From NCBI GenBank assembly GCA_038380795.1, contig CM076267.1, positions 22,453,501-22,517,500 on the forward strand: a stretch of DNA of 64,000 bases. Direction: 5' to 3'. The position numbers and the translations under genes are program-made. Shown here piece by piece: positions 36,430 to 48,960 of the stretch. The stretch is from Pyrocephalus nanus (taxonomy: Eukaryota > Chordata > Aves > Passeriformes > Tyrannidae). Numbering within the stretch: position 1 is the stretch's first letter; each line of letters opens with the position of its first letter. The notes under the pieces were generated by a model, which saw only the letters and a list, made by a program, of their open reading frames with translations, did not search any database and had not been told where the DNA came from.

Positions 36430-39400
36430 TATTTTGCTGATCATTGTTCTGTGGCAGATGTAAACATTTAAACCCTTTAAAATAAACAAATTCAAATCAT
36501 GTATGAAATTTTATACACATACAAGTACATCCCCTTCCCTGATGGGCATGACTTAAAGCTTCTGACCCTTTAATGGCTAAAATGAGTAATTTATGTTTAT
36601 AATTATAAAAATGACTGTATAACAATAACTCAGTGTTCTGTAAAAAACACACTAAATCAATTTTCACTAGCTTCCAAGTGAAAACATGATTATTCTCACT
36701 GAAAATATTTGAGCTGTACTAATACTTAAGTCAGTTATATTATTTTTGCTTCCTGGAGCAGTTTGGTCTTTAAAAAAATTAGTGTTCTGAATCAACAGGA
36801 TTCCTTCTCTTTAATAAACACATAAGTACATCCTTAAATTTTATTAACATCTATTTCCTTGAAGCTAAATAAAATAAAGATTACTTTACAAAAGCCTTTT
36901 TACTATGGTTGTGCCTACTAGGCAAAGTTGAAACTAACCCAACAAAATGAGGGCCAAATTATGAAGTAATTTGAATGAAACTCCCGTTGACCTTAAGAGG
37001 ATTGTTATTTGAATAAGAATAAAGGAATTTGGAACTAAATAAATGTGATTCAAGGGGTGAATGAGAACGTGATGTTCTTACTGCAGCAAGCCGTCCTTCC
37101 AGGGCACTGCATGTGTGTGCAGAGCACAGACAAGTGCAGGAAGAGTGTCCCATTTCTGCTGAACCTGACTGCATTTTAATGCTTTCTTATTAGTCAAGCT
37201 GGAGGAGACAAGCAATGAGAAGGAAAGTTCTAATTAGTACATATATTTTGCTTTTGATAACTGCTCAAAGTGGTAGATAGAACATTACCTACATTAAATG
37301 CATTTTATACATACTCCTGATTGTTACAAGAGCTTACTTTAATGAAGTATTAAATTTACATATAGAATCTTTTTCAGCGAAGTACGAAGAACTGGATCTG
37401 CTAATAAGCCTTGTTCTGGTTGGAAACCAAACAGAACCACGGAGTCCCAGAATGCCAGAAATAGGACAATAAATATTTCTGGCACAATTTCAAAGGTGCA
37501 TAACGCCAGACACAGACATGTAAAAATAATGGCAAGCTCTACAGAGATTATAAAAGAAATAAAATCACAGTTCGTAATTCATATAATCATGTTAAATAGC
37601 AGGCTTATAAACCAATTCTTATAATAAAATCCACATGTAAAAGTATCTGTGATTTCATTCAATTCAAGATGACAAATATTAGAGCTCCCCTTGAAAGCAA
37701 ATACATATCTTGAAAGCTGAGGGACAAGGCTTTATGTTCATGTTTAATGATACAAACTCTGCTAGTCTTTTCGCATGTGATTTTTCAAATAACTTTTTAA
37801 AGAATGTGAAATTTAAAATTTTTCAGAATTTTAGAACATATTTAAGCTACTGAGTATCCTTTACCACAACTATTACTGCTTCAAGATTAGATAATTCAAG
37901 ATCAGAAATTACAGTCCCTTCACATACAAAACTCCCAGGCAACATGATTTTCACATAGTATGTCATACTAATAAGTGTCTGAAACAGAGCTTGAATTAAT
38001 TATATCAGCATGATGTAAAAAACAAGAATCCCTTTCTCAAAATACATCAATTACATTAAATGCACATAGAAGTTGGACAAAAAGCAAAACTTCTACTGTA
38101 ATCACTTCAGTAACTTCAAATGGTAGGATTGAAATCATTCCAAGCCTGCTTTGGCTACACAGAGATGCTTAGACAACATTAATGTGCCTTGAATTTTAAA
38201 AACACACTTGCTAACTGGCATTTCAGAGCAATGAGTTGGGGTTTCATTACACATTTTTGGGGTACTCTCCATATTCCATAAACTTACCCATAATCAACCA
38301 GTGAAAAGTAATGATAAAAGTGTAATGAGTCAAAGGTAAAATGCAGACGAGATGTGAGGGAAGAGAAAAGCCTGAAATAAAACTTTAGCTCTTTAGGCAA
38401 AATAAACTAGAATAAAATGCATTAAAAAAGACTTATGTTCCAGCACAAGCAGTACATCAAATTGTATCCTGTTGAGACTAAAGGAGGTTACCAGAAAATA
38501 CAAATAGCATGTATTGAAGTCCAGGACTCTTGTTTTAGGGCAAAATACATATATTTTTGTTAGGTCTGGGTTGCTTTATTAAATTATATATGTTTATCAA
38601 TACAAGATCTATTCTTTCATACCAGAAAATTAAAAAAAAACTATAATAAATTTTATGTTTGTTATTACTTAAATTCTTTCTGAAGAATGGTAGTTTTACT
38701 CATTCATTTAATTATCTTCACTGCAAGACAGATAGATGCTAATCTCAAACCTATTAACCTAAAGTACATTGAAAACTTAGCTGTACTCTCATTGTTAGCT
38801 GCCAGTCTTAGCAATTTGTTCTTTCAAACATCACAACCTCTCTTCATTTTCACAGAAGTTCTAACAACACAGTGCACTGAAAAGAACTGTGAAAAATAAT
38901 AATAGTCGGCATGTTGCTGATGAAATAATATTGTCTTATTGATTGATGCTTTTTGTTTCTTTCCCAGTATTTAAGATATAAACAGTTGGTTCTGTTTGTG
39001 TTTTATGCTTGAATGACCCATGGCTAGCAAACTGGGTCCTAGGATTCCTGGAAGCTTCCACAGAAAAACTATGCCTCTCCTATTTCATGATGTACTAACT
39101 TATACCTCTCTAATGTATGCATTGACAACTAATAGTCTTTCCTGTATGACTTGTTTGCTTAACATTTGATTTACCTAGAAAACTTTCAGAAAGGCTTTGT
39201 GGGTTCAGGTGAGATACTGCAAGGGATCTGATTTTCAGCAAGTGCTAGTTGTCTAACCTTTGAATATCAAGGGGGTTTTAAGTGTCAAGAGCACAGGAAT
39301 CCATTCATAGTTGTTAGGTATTTTTTATTTTTCGCATGTTCCTAATTTTTCTAATTTTTAGGAAAATAACTTCTGATGTACATCATTTACCCTTTTTGTT

Positions 39401-40030
39401 ATAATACAGTTAAAATATAAAAATAAAATTTCTAAGTGAAAATTAATCATTACATTATTAATGAGAAGAGTGCAGGCACCACACATATTTCTAACAATCT
39501 ATAAATGCATTCCTACAAACTTGTTTATTGGATAAGTCTGGTCATAAATTGCCCAGGACACAGAACTTTATATGAAAAAAGCAGAACATTGAACAAAACC
39601 GTTATATATTCATGGTATTAGATTTAAAGTAAAGTAACCACAAACTCCTGAACATGTATCCCAAAATGCACAGTCTTTATAATGAAAGGAAAAGACCACA
39701 TCATATAACTGTCTTAACCAGGCAATTCGGCATTTAACTTGTTTATTTTTCAGTTAAACAAAATCCAAATATCTCTGAGGAAGACAATGCTAATAACAAA
39801 CATAACCACATAAGCTTTGTATATGAAGTTCAATTTTAGCTTTAGTAGGGCCTGTCAAATTGAAAATTGTAATAAAAAGCCAGTAAACCTTAATCAAATT
39901 CTATCACACAGATAGATTGGGTATTTTATTTTTACCCAGTTTGCCCCAGAATTTATGATCTGAATCCTGAAATACTCACATATTCCTTTGATATTATTCT
40001 TAGCTCTGCAAATAATTTGCCATATTCTTA
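36430..40030. other. Intergenic AT-rich sequence
   Basis: 3.6 kb with no gene, no recognisable repeat family and no long open frame. Confidence 0.6.
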
Positions 40031-40034
40031 GTAA

Positions 40035-40917
40035 GGACATTCTATCTTAGTAGAAGAAATTCTGCTTAATGAGCCTATTAGAGAAAATGAGGAATATTTA
40101 CCTTTTGTTTTTCTGGTGATGTTAAGAATTTTCTTGAGTATGTGATTCCCTACTGGTATAACTGTTGCTGAATTCCCTAAGAGCAGAAACAGCCTGCTCA
40201 TGGAATAGCCAACTGCAGCCTACTGATTTTGAAATTCTCCTGAAGACACTACTTTAGCAATGCTTTCAAAAGTATGTGCATTTATATCTACTTGTTGAAT
40301 TAATTTGTATATATCTGTAATAGTTCTTCGGGTTTTCCCCCTGTGCTTAACTATTTTTTTTACACTGGCATTATATTTCGCTTTCCCTAATTTAGAATTT
40401 ACACCTTCTCTGTTCTTTGAGTGTTGCATGAAATTAGACCTTAATTCTTCATCAGAGTCTAAGAGGGATATTTTAGCTTCATACTCCCCCAAAACTTATT
40501 AGGATTCCACACAACGGTAGGGGTCCACACCTAATGCAGGACTGAGACCTGGTAATTCTGTGGCACAAATTTCTTTAATTATTTGACAATTTTCATTTAT
40601 TCTTTCCATTCTTGCCCTTCACAGTGTTTGAAGACTAGCAGAGTTGAAAGATGGTATATGCTTTTTATTTATCTTTGCTACTATCTTATCTGAACTGTGC
40701 ATTGGTCTGGGAGATTGTACCATTCATCTAATTTTATAACACACATGCCTTCCAAAACAACAGCTTGTGCTGGGTGCCATGGTGAAGAAATTCCAGAGAT
40801 TCTGACTTTTAGGAATAAGTAGATTACTTGAAGCATAAAGTAGAGGCAGCTAGAACTGAAAAAGTTAAGCATATAAAAAATGAAAGATTCATCTGCTCTA
40901 AAGTCATCTTTGGGCAT
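40035..40917 (-). pseudogene. Possible decayed coding remnant, family unknown
   Basis: One minus-strand frame from about 40690 down to about 40035 has only four stop positions in roughly 215 codons: TGA at 40619-40621, a TAATAA pair at 40496-40501, and TAG near 40217-40219. The translation is of mixed, protein-like composition, for example the charged stretch HRGKTRRTITDIYKLIQQVD. A second open piece (40681-40917) lies upstream in another frame, as if by a frameshift. I cannot assign a family; a degraded retroelement or retrocopy is possible. By rough hand estimate, a run this open could also arise by chance about once or twice in a window of this size. Confidence 0.3.
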
Positions 40918-43900
40918 TCAGAACTTTCCTCGCTCATTGCTTATTTGAAATGGGTTTTAGTTAATAACTTAAATCACATTGCATACATTTTCACATTTTG
41001 AGCTAAATTCTCTCTTCAGATGAGCACAACAGCTCTTTGATTTCAGCAGAATTTTGTGTGAGGACATCTACATCCTCTATCCTAGAAGACAAGGCTTCCA
41101 TCTTGATTGGAATCATGGAAGAAGCCTTTCTAAGTTCCCAGAAAGACCCTGGGGTAAGAACTTCCACCCTCATTCTTTCCTCCAGGTCTCAAACAAGAGA
41201 ATGGGCACTTCACTGGTGCTCATAACTGCGATAGCACCCTTGACACATATATAAAATATTTTCATTTCCAAAAGGGTCTGTGTCTCATCTACTTCCACGT
41301 CCACTAACCAACAGTTCCTTCAGCTCACATTACATCTCCCAGAAAGTTATTTCACATAACTATGAAAACAGACAGGAGAGTAGGATTAACAGGGGTGGGA
41401 ACCCCTTCAGTCACAGCCCCAAAACCACATTGCTGCCATCAGACCATGACACTGATCACCCACTTTGGGCCTGAGCTGAACTTGTCCTGCTGTGGTCAAA
41501 CACTACACATAAGAAATTAATCCTCAGCACATGGTCAAAGCCAGATATCTCTATATCAGAAATGAGTCTATTGTGAGGAGTTGATATCTGATTAGACCTA
41601 TTTTTTAACTCTTTGTCTTTGAAATGAGAATTCAATGATCCACCCATCTGCATACAATTAAGAGCAGCAGTTGGACGGAATGGGGTGAGGAACTTTTAAT
41701 GGGTGTTTATAGTTGAAAGCATCAACCTCTCTTACAAATTAAAAAAGTAGAAGAAATAGTAATTACTAAAAGATAAGTCAGAATTCAGAATGCCCTTAGA
41801 AGAGGAAGATCTGTTATCCTTCAAGGTCCAAATGCTAGGCCTTCAGAAGACCTCTGTGTTCCAGTATCCCCAGTAAGGGGGGGTGGGAAACTACTCTTTA
41901 AAATCTTAGTCTGAGGGGAAAAAAAAAAAATGTTGCATTAGCATTTTTTAGCTTCTTGGAAGGTTAAAAGCATTCCAACAAAAGGGTCTAGATTGAGGTA
42001 TGTGACCAAAAACAAATATTTCTCTATAAAATGGCCACACTACCATGAAGAGAAATACTTAGTAGACTCAAGGTGGGAATTTAGGGAATAGTATTTTTGC
42101 TTTTTTAACAGGAAATACTGTTTAGGCATTTTATATGGGAGGTTCTGCATTTGAGAAGGGATAATTTGCTCTAAAATATGTGGGCAACCAGCCTAAATTC
42201 TCTAATTGAGTAGTTTGCTTATAACCCCAGGCCATTAGGTGAATGTAAACTATTACAGGCTTAGTAAGAAAATAGTCCCATTAGGATTTTTGTATTTGTA
42301 TGTGGTTGTGGGTTAGTGTGACTGTTTCCAAAATGATGGATTAATGAAAAGGTCTTTTTTTCTGAGTTTGCAAATACCTGCTTTGAAATACCCAAACTCA
42401 AATTAAGTTGAAGAGTTCTTTTTTTTTTTTTTCCTAACAAAAAATACCAGATCAAGGCTTAGCTATTAGTTCCAGTGTGTGTTATCTAGGATAAATCACA
42501 GCTATATTTGCAATCTTCACAAAACAAATATTCCTAAAGAAATAACTAATTCAGTTTTTTATCCATATATCTTTAACTGTCCTTAACCTTAAGTGCCAAC
42601 TATTGGTGCAACAAAACTTGTCCTCTGGTCTTTCTGGAGGTGTATTTAGGCTTCATGCTTTGCACATGTGCTTCAGTTGCTACTGTTAAGGTGTCAGACA
42701 CGCTGCTTGTAGACTCATACTTCTATAAGGAATGAGACAATTTTATGTGCAACTTCTTTTACACTGCTAGTATTAAATCTTGTACTTTTCACTGCATAAC
42801 ACATCTCTCAGTTGAATGGTCTATTGCTTTTCCTGTTCCCAGGCAAATTTTAGCCTATCACATTTTGTTTTTCATGGCCACTGTATGCACATAATATAGT
42901 AAGATATTCAGAGGAGGAAACACAGCTTTAATTAAAAGTAATAGGAATAAATTACCTACATATAAGCACAATAAAAGTTAGCCCTAAATTCACTGATAAC
43001 TTTCAATATCCAGTCTCCTTCCCACAAAACCTGAGAACTAAGAGTTATGAGGAACTACAAAGTCTATGAAATGACGAAAGTCCTGTAATAGATTTGATGC
43101 AGGTAAAGTACTTATGTCAATGGTGTCTAAGCTCCAAGAGAGAAATGTGACCACAGAAACAGATAATTCTCAAGATGAAGTGAAGGAGGGGTTTAAGCAG
43201 CTCAGCATCCCTTGAACTCTGGAAAATAGTCACCTTGCAAAAAAAAGTGCCTGATCTGAAGACAGGTGCAGTTTTCCTATAAACTGGCTGGTTTATCGAT
43301 GCTGTAGGAACTGGAAAGATTAAGAGAAATAAGAAAAAATCATAACATTTTGAATCCAGGCCAAGTAAAACTGAAGTAAAACATTGGAAAAGGAAGATAC
43401 ACACTAAAAAAAGTGATGTTGCAAAATACAAACAGTCTCGTTGCTCAGGGAATTAGAAGGAATAACACTAAGAGTCACTTACTATAGATTTAAGAAACAA
43501 TGTAAAGCAGGTTTATTAAAATTCAAATGGTTGTATAATTTGTAATTTTCTCATACAATATGAAAAGATTTCAAGTTATGTTTTTCCATTATATCAGCAA
43601 TATAAGGGGTTTTGTTCATCAGTGAAAGTGATAAATAGGAAATCCCTGTTTTGAGGATTTAAAAAAAGTTAAAAACACTGCAAATAAAATAAAATGCAAA
43701 TAAAAAGAATGTGAACACAGAATAAGCCTAGAAATGCAGTCACTATTGAGCACTACATGCAGTAGTAGCTTGCTCTGAGTATATCTAGAATCTACATCTC
43801 TATCAGATGGCAAGAAAAACCAGTAGAAGGCAAAAACTGAGAATGATAATCTGATAGGTTACCAGGACAACCATTTGAGATAAAACATTAAGATTTCAGG

Positions 43901-46900
43901 ATTTTTTTAAAGACAATTTTCTTGGCATCACATTTAATCCTTTCTTCTCTCACAAAAAATCCTCCATAGGCCATTCCTATATCTTCACCCTTTCTGTCCC
44001 ATATTGTCTGCAAGGAGACTGGGAACTTGGAAATTGAGGTGTCCCAGGTCTTCGACCCATGTCCTGGATCCACATGTTTTACAATTACAGCTACAAACAA
44101 TTGCAATGAAAGGGGAAAATTTATTCAAAACCCCTCTAAAAATGCAGCGCAGCAAGCATGTCTGCCATGTAAACCATATTCACTGCAGATAGATCTTTAA
44201 AGAAATTGTTTACTAAACCCTTACACGTTGCCACTCAGGATGTGTGAAATAAGAGGCATATCTATTGGTGAAAAAGCACATCACTAACTTGAGGACAACT
44301 CTGCTAGTCTTAAATTGTTTGTCCAAAAAAGGCTTTAAGATTAGGATTTATTTTTTTACTTTGGTGAAAACAACTTATTTTTCATTAATGTAATAGCTTA
44401 ACTTCTGGTGTTAAAATTTTCAAACATTAGTCAAAGGCAGATACAGGATCATTTGGTGTGGACAGTGTAAGTCTGAATATCAGGGACAATGGACAGTGAG
44501 GTCTTCTAGGAGGCATAGGAAACATTAGCTCTATGAAATACTATTTGCAGTACCTAAAGTGAAGATTAAAACTCATATACAGGCAGTTTCATGACTGTAA
44601 CTGTGCAAACTCAGATGTTCTGCTGGAGTCATGATTTAATTTTAAGTTGCTTATTTGTGTTTCCTCTTCTCCCGAAAAGCTTAGCCTTCAGCACCATTTT
44701 AGGCTTCAGCTTTTGCCATAGACTAATAGAGCAGGTGATGAGGGTTGAACCTCTGGAGGAAATTAGAAACCAGCCCTGAATATGGAGTGCAAGATGAACA
44801 CTGAACCCTGAACATAAAAACAACTGGAAGTTTTACTAACTTCATCAAACACTCTTGAATTTCCTGCTCCCTGAAAGAAGGCTGCTATTCCAAGGAATCT
44901 GAGATCTTACTTAAGAGCACCCACACTCTTCCCAGAAGAGAAAGCAAACTGAACACTGACTATTTTGCCTGTGATGGTATTTCTGCATTCCCCAGCCTCT
45001 GCTTCTTCCCATCCATCTGACAGAGAAAAACAACTCTAAAATGATACAGAAACGTCTCAGTTTGACACAGATGTCTCAGTTGAGACCCAAATGTCTCTCT
45101 CATTCAGTTCTGGTGCCATTACCTTCCTTATTCCCCACCTTGCCATACACAGTCTGGCTGTCTCTAAGGTCAGAAGCAAGAAAATGCAGCCTTGAAAATC
45201 TGGGACTGGATTTTGCAGATGTTCTAGTACTTGGATGATACTCCTTGACAGCACTTGAATCCTTTCCTTCTAGCCTGTCCTACTATAAACGTTTGCAAAA
45301 CAGGGAATTTGGAATAAATATTACAAAATACCTGCAGTCAGTGTACGTGTGAGGATCAGGTCTCATATGCAGATACTTCAAAATTTGTTAAGTGGCATTA
45401 ATTGCTCAAGAAGTCTGAATCAAATAGTAGTAATCCATTAGCCTTAGAAAGTAAACATGATGAAGCAAAATATAATGGAGGCACTGGAGGCTAAATTTTG
45501 TCAAGAAAATAAATGGATATTTATTACCTTCAGAAGTTTTATAAAGGAAATGACAGATACTGAATACTACTGAAAATCAAACCATTTCTTAGTGTGGAAA
45601 AATGAAGTTAGTGGCCGTCAATCAAAATTGCTCTAATTTACCCCATGTAACTTCAGAGGCCAGATAGCTCAGGACAACCTAAAACAAATATGTGTCACCT
45701 ATTAATAATTTTTCGCTCTAAGAAGACTATGGCAAAGCAGTGACATGGAAGGGATGAAGATTTACGAACAAAATAATTTTTAATTAATACTCCATTCTAT
45801 TTCTCCAGAATTCCAAATTATTTTTCCCCTGTTCAGCTTTTCCCTGGGGATGAGTTTCAACTCTTCTGTCAGCGGGGGAAGCCCTGGAGCAAAGCTAGTT
45901 TGGTTGTTCAGAACAGGCAGCTCAGCCTGGATTTGCAGGAACATGCTCCATGGTATTTATTGTCTTTGAGCAACTGTGAACTGCTGTGTCCTGTCTGCTG
46001 CTGTCCATCTGAGATTATGTTCCACTCTTAATCTCATTTTAGACCTTTTGACTTTAAATCTTAATATCATCATAGCTTTGAACTGTTCTTTGAGATTGTG
46101 TTTAGAGAACAATGAATTCACAAGAGAGCTGATTTTAAAAGTACAGGCTGGGCATGAACCTTACCTGCTATGTAGTCATATCATGAATACAGGAACTGTA
46201 TCTAGCTTAAACCCAGGAAAGAAAGTCCCAGGATCAAAGCCAGACTTTGTAGACATTTTTAATTATGTATTACTGGTGAAGCAATAAAAGCTTACAATAT
46301 GGGCTCTATTCACAAAAAGGACATTGTTTTGTCATGTTCTTCTTGTAAATTCCTTATGCATGACTCAAAGTGTCATTTTACATGAGATTCATAAAGACAA
46401 ATGTCAGTTCTACATGGGTGTACCAGTGTGTTACAGAGTTTAATCAAAAACAAATGTTTATGTTGAAATCATATGTGTCATTAAGAGCATTTTTGCCCAT
46501 AAATTGGAACTCCTATTATGGACAACAGACTGAGCTCCTATGCAATAAATCTGCACTAGGCCTTTTTGCATTTCCTGAAAAAGTTTACCAAATTATTTCA
46601 AAATGCAGTTATGAAACACAATGTTCTCTAAGGGAACTGTTATCACAGGGAAGTACTTCAGGAAGGGCCTAAATACTTTGAATTTGTGCTTCCATTTCAA
46701 GTACTGTCAAAGAGAAAGGTCTTGAACAACATATGGCACCAGAGACCATCCTAAGAGGGTTCAGGTTTAGTTTTTATAAGAAAAACAAGGCTAAAGTAGC
46801 TGGTGGGGGAGAACTTATGGCTGAAAGAATTAGGAGGTATGTTATTGGGAAAGGAGTTGAAGGCCAGTAAAACAGGAGGTAGATGTTGAAGTATTATGAA

Positions 46901-48590
46901 GTAGAACACTGACAATATGGTGAGAGTAATTTTCATAGTTATCACAGTGAAGCACCAATTAATCACAACTGTGTTGGAAAAAATAATAGCTTGCTTTTAA
47001 ATGCTGTCTTATGGCAGTAGTAAACACAAATAAACCAGAATCTTTAAAAGTATTAATTACAATTGTCAAAGATGAACTTACAGGAAATAGAGGTACGGTA
47101 ATAATTCTTCATGTGGCACATACAATCTCCCAGTTTATTGTGCCTTATAACCATACATCACCTAATTTCAGTTAGCAAATAAATCAAAAGGTACTGTTAA
47201 AGGAATACAAGTGATTAAATAATAATGTGATGAAGGAAAAAACAGGGAAAAAATTAACACCTGAAAGACAGAATGACCCAGGACTTGCCTAGATTTTTAA
47301 TGGATAGTTAGAAAATCTAAAAATATCACACAGACCTCCAGGAAGTAAATTAATAACCTACATGCAGAAAGAAAAGGCAAGTACATGTCACTGTACTTGT
47401 CACTGTATTTATTTTGTAAAATACTTTTCAGAGCATGCATTCCACATGTATCACCAACATTTGTTGACTCTCCAAATGGAACCATCTGTCATGAAAGAGA
47501 TACCCGGGGAAAATCAACTAGTTTCAAAAGGTTATCAATACTAATGAAAGGCATCTGATTCTTGGGAAGCAAAAAGCATTCAGAGTTAGATTCTTAATCC
47601 TGATATGATCTTGGTTGATTCCACCATAAAATCCTTCATTACAAAACTGAGCAAAAGCTAGAATCTTGGTTTCCAATTGCTGTTTCTGTTCATCTGTCTT
47701 TTGATTGCTCAGGAGAATGTGAAATTCTCTTTCCAACCGGTTCTCACACACACAGACATGTTCTTATAGGGGGAAATATTTGCCCCACAGGATAATATCA
47801 TAGGGCTCATACTCCCTTTACATATCACCACCTTCCTTTGCCTGCCGTGTCATCTCCCCCTTCTCCTACCATGTGTATTTCCCCAGATTGGTGGGGTACT
47901 TGAGAGGAACTGTAAGGATAGGGAAATGTTTTAATCAGTGATAGTGATCTTTTTCCATCTATATAGAGAAAGATCCAAGTTCAGAAGGCTTTGCTTCCTC
48001 TATGGAGCTGAAGATGTGACCAAGCGTGATTTCTTACTGCCAGTGAAGAAGTGAACTGATCCCTGCATTTACCCACTGAAGACTGTTTCTTGGTTTTTAT
48101 TCAGCTGTTACCAACAGTGAGTTTTCTTTTACAGTGTTGGTTCTCAGCACTAGATAACTGGAATTTGGGCTTCCTACTGACCAAAGCCAGAAAGAAAAAA
48201 GGATGGGGGCTACAAAGGTGCAAGGCAGAAACCAGGGAGAGTTTGCATGGAGGGCCAGCTGAGTGGTGCTCTCACATGGATCAGAAGATTGCACAGGTCT
48301 GCAAAATGCATCTGTCCTGACTTAAAGCCCTTTACATATGTAGGATAGTTTTGGTGCAACTGGGAGTTGTTCCCACTCAGAGCACAAAGCATCCATTGTG
48401 AGGGAAAAGTTATTGCTTGGTTTAGATGTCACTAACACCAGCTCTGATTTGTTGACAATGTAGTGCAGATATCCTTGTATATCCACAAGAAAGTGTTTTC
48501 TTTTCCTCTTTGTCTAGAAAAAAAAATGCATGCAAATCAATTTGGGGATTTTTTTAATCTTTTTCATTTCTTTTTTTCTCTAACTTGAGT
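40918..48590. other. Intergenic sequence, no supported gene
   Basis: 7.7 kb with only scattered short open frames and a T-run at 42419-42432. No exon with paired splice sites and recognisable protein was found on either strand. Confidence 0.6.
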
Positions 48591-48960
48591 TAGAATTCAG
48601 CTCAGGTATGTGTAAATTATCCCACAGAAAACTAAATATAGCAGTAACCAAGAGAGATTAGATGAGACTGTGTGATGTTTTTGTGAGCTGCAATTAGATA
48701 GCCAGCAGCTTCACTTGTAAATACCAGAGTTTAAAGGATAAAAGGCCAGTGAATGTTTCTTTCAGTAAAGTGCCTTGGGAAAAAACACACTTTGTTTGCC
48801 AAGTGGGCTTGAAAATAATTTCAGATGGTTCATTCCAAATTTATTTTATTTTTACCAGTGCATGAGTGCCATTTTTTAGGAAGCACTAATAGGTTTGTTT
48901 TTTCCCTTGAGTTAGAAAGAATTATCAAAATAGGAGGATTCTCCTTGGAGTGATATTTCC
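48591..48960. promoter_or_regulatory. Candidate conserved noncoding element
   Basis: This stretch carries several transcription-factor-type sites in a short span: CAATTAGA (48691), an E-box CAGATGG with a TEAD-type CATTCCA about ten bases on (48822-48837), and an A/T tract TTTATTTTATTTTTAC. Low repeat content and mixed composition suggest constraint, but no alignment could be made, so this is a guess placed by position in the inferred LNPK-EVX2 interval. Confidence 0.2.

Noticed and set aside
36283..36495. 70-codon minus-strand open frame rich in Ile/Thr/Val/Ser
   Set aside because: It is a by-product of the imperfect triplet repeat.
43117..43431. 104-codon minus-strand open frame with hydrophobic stretches
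   Set aside because: It is AT-rich sequence giving Phe/Leu-rich translation. There is no start context, homologue or splice evidence.
45976..46672. Two consecutive plus-strand frames of about 100 codons
   Set aside because: They are in different positions without recognisable protein. Neither has a conserved motif nor exon-type boundaries.
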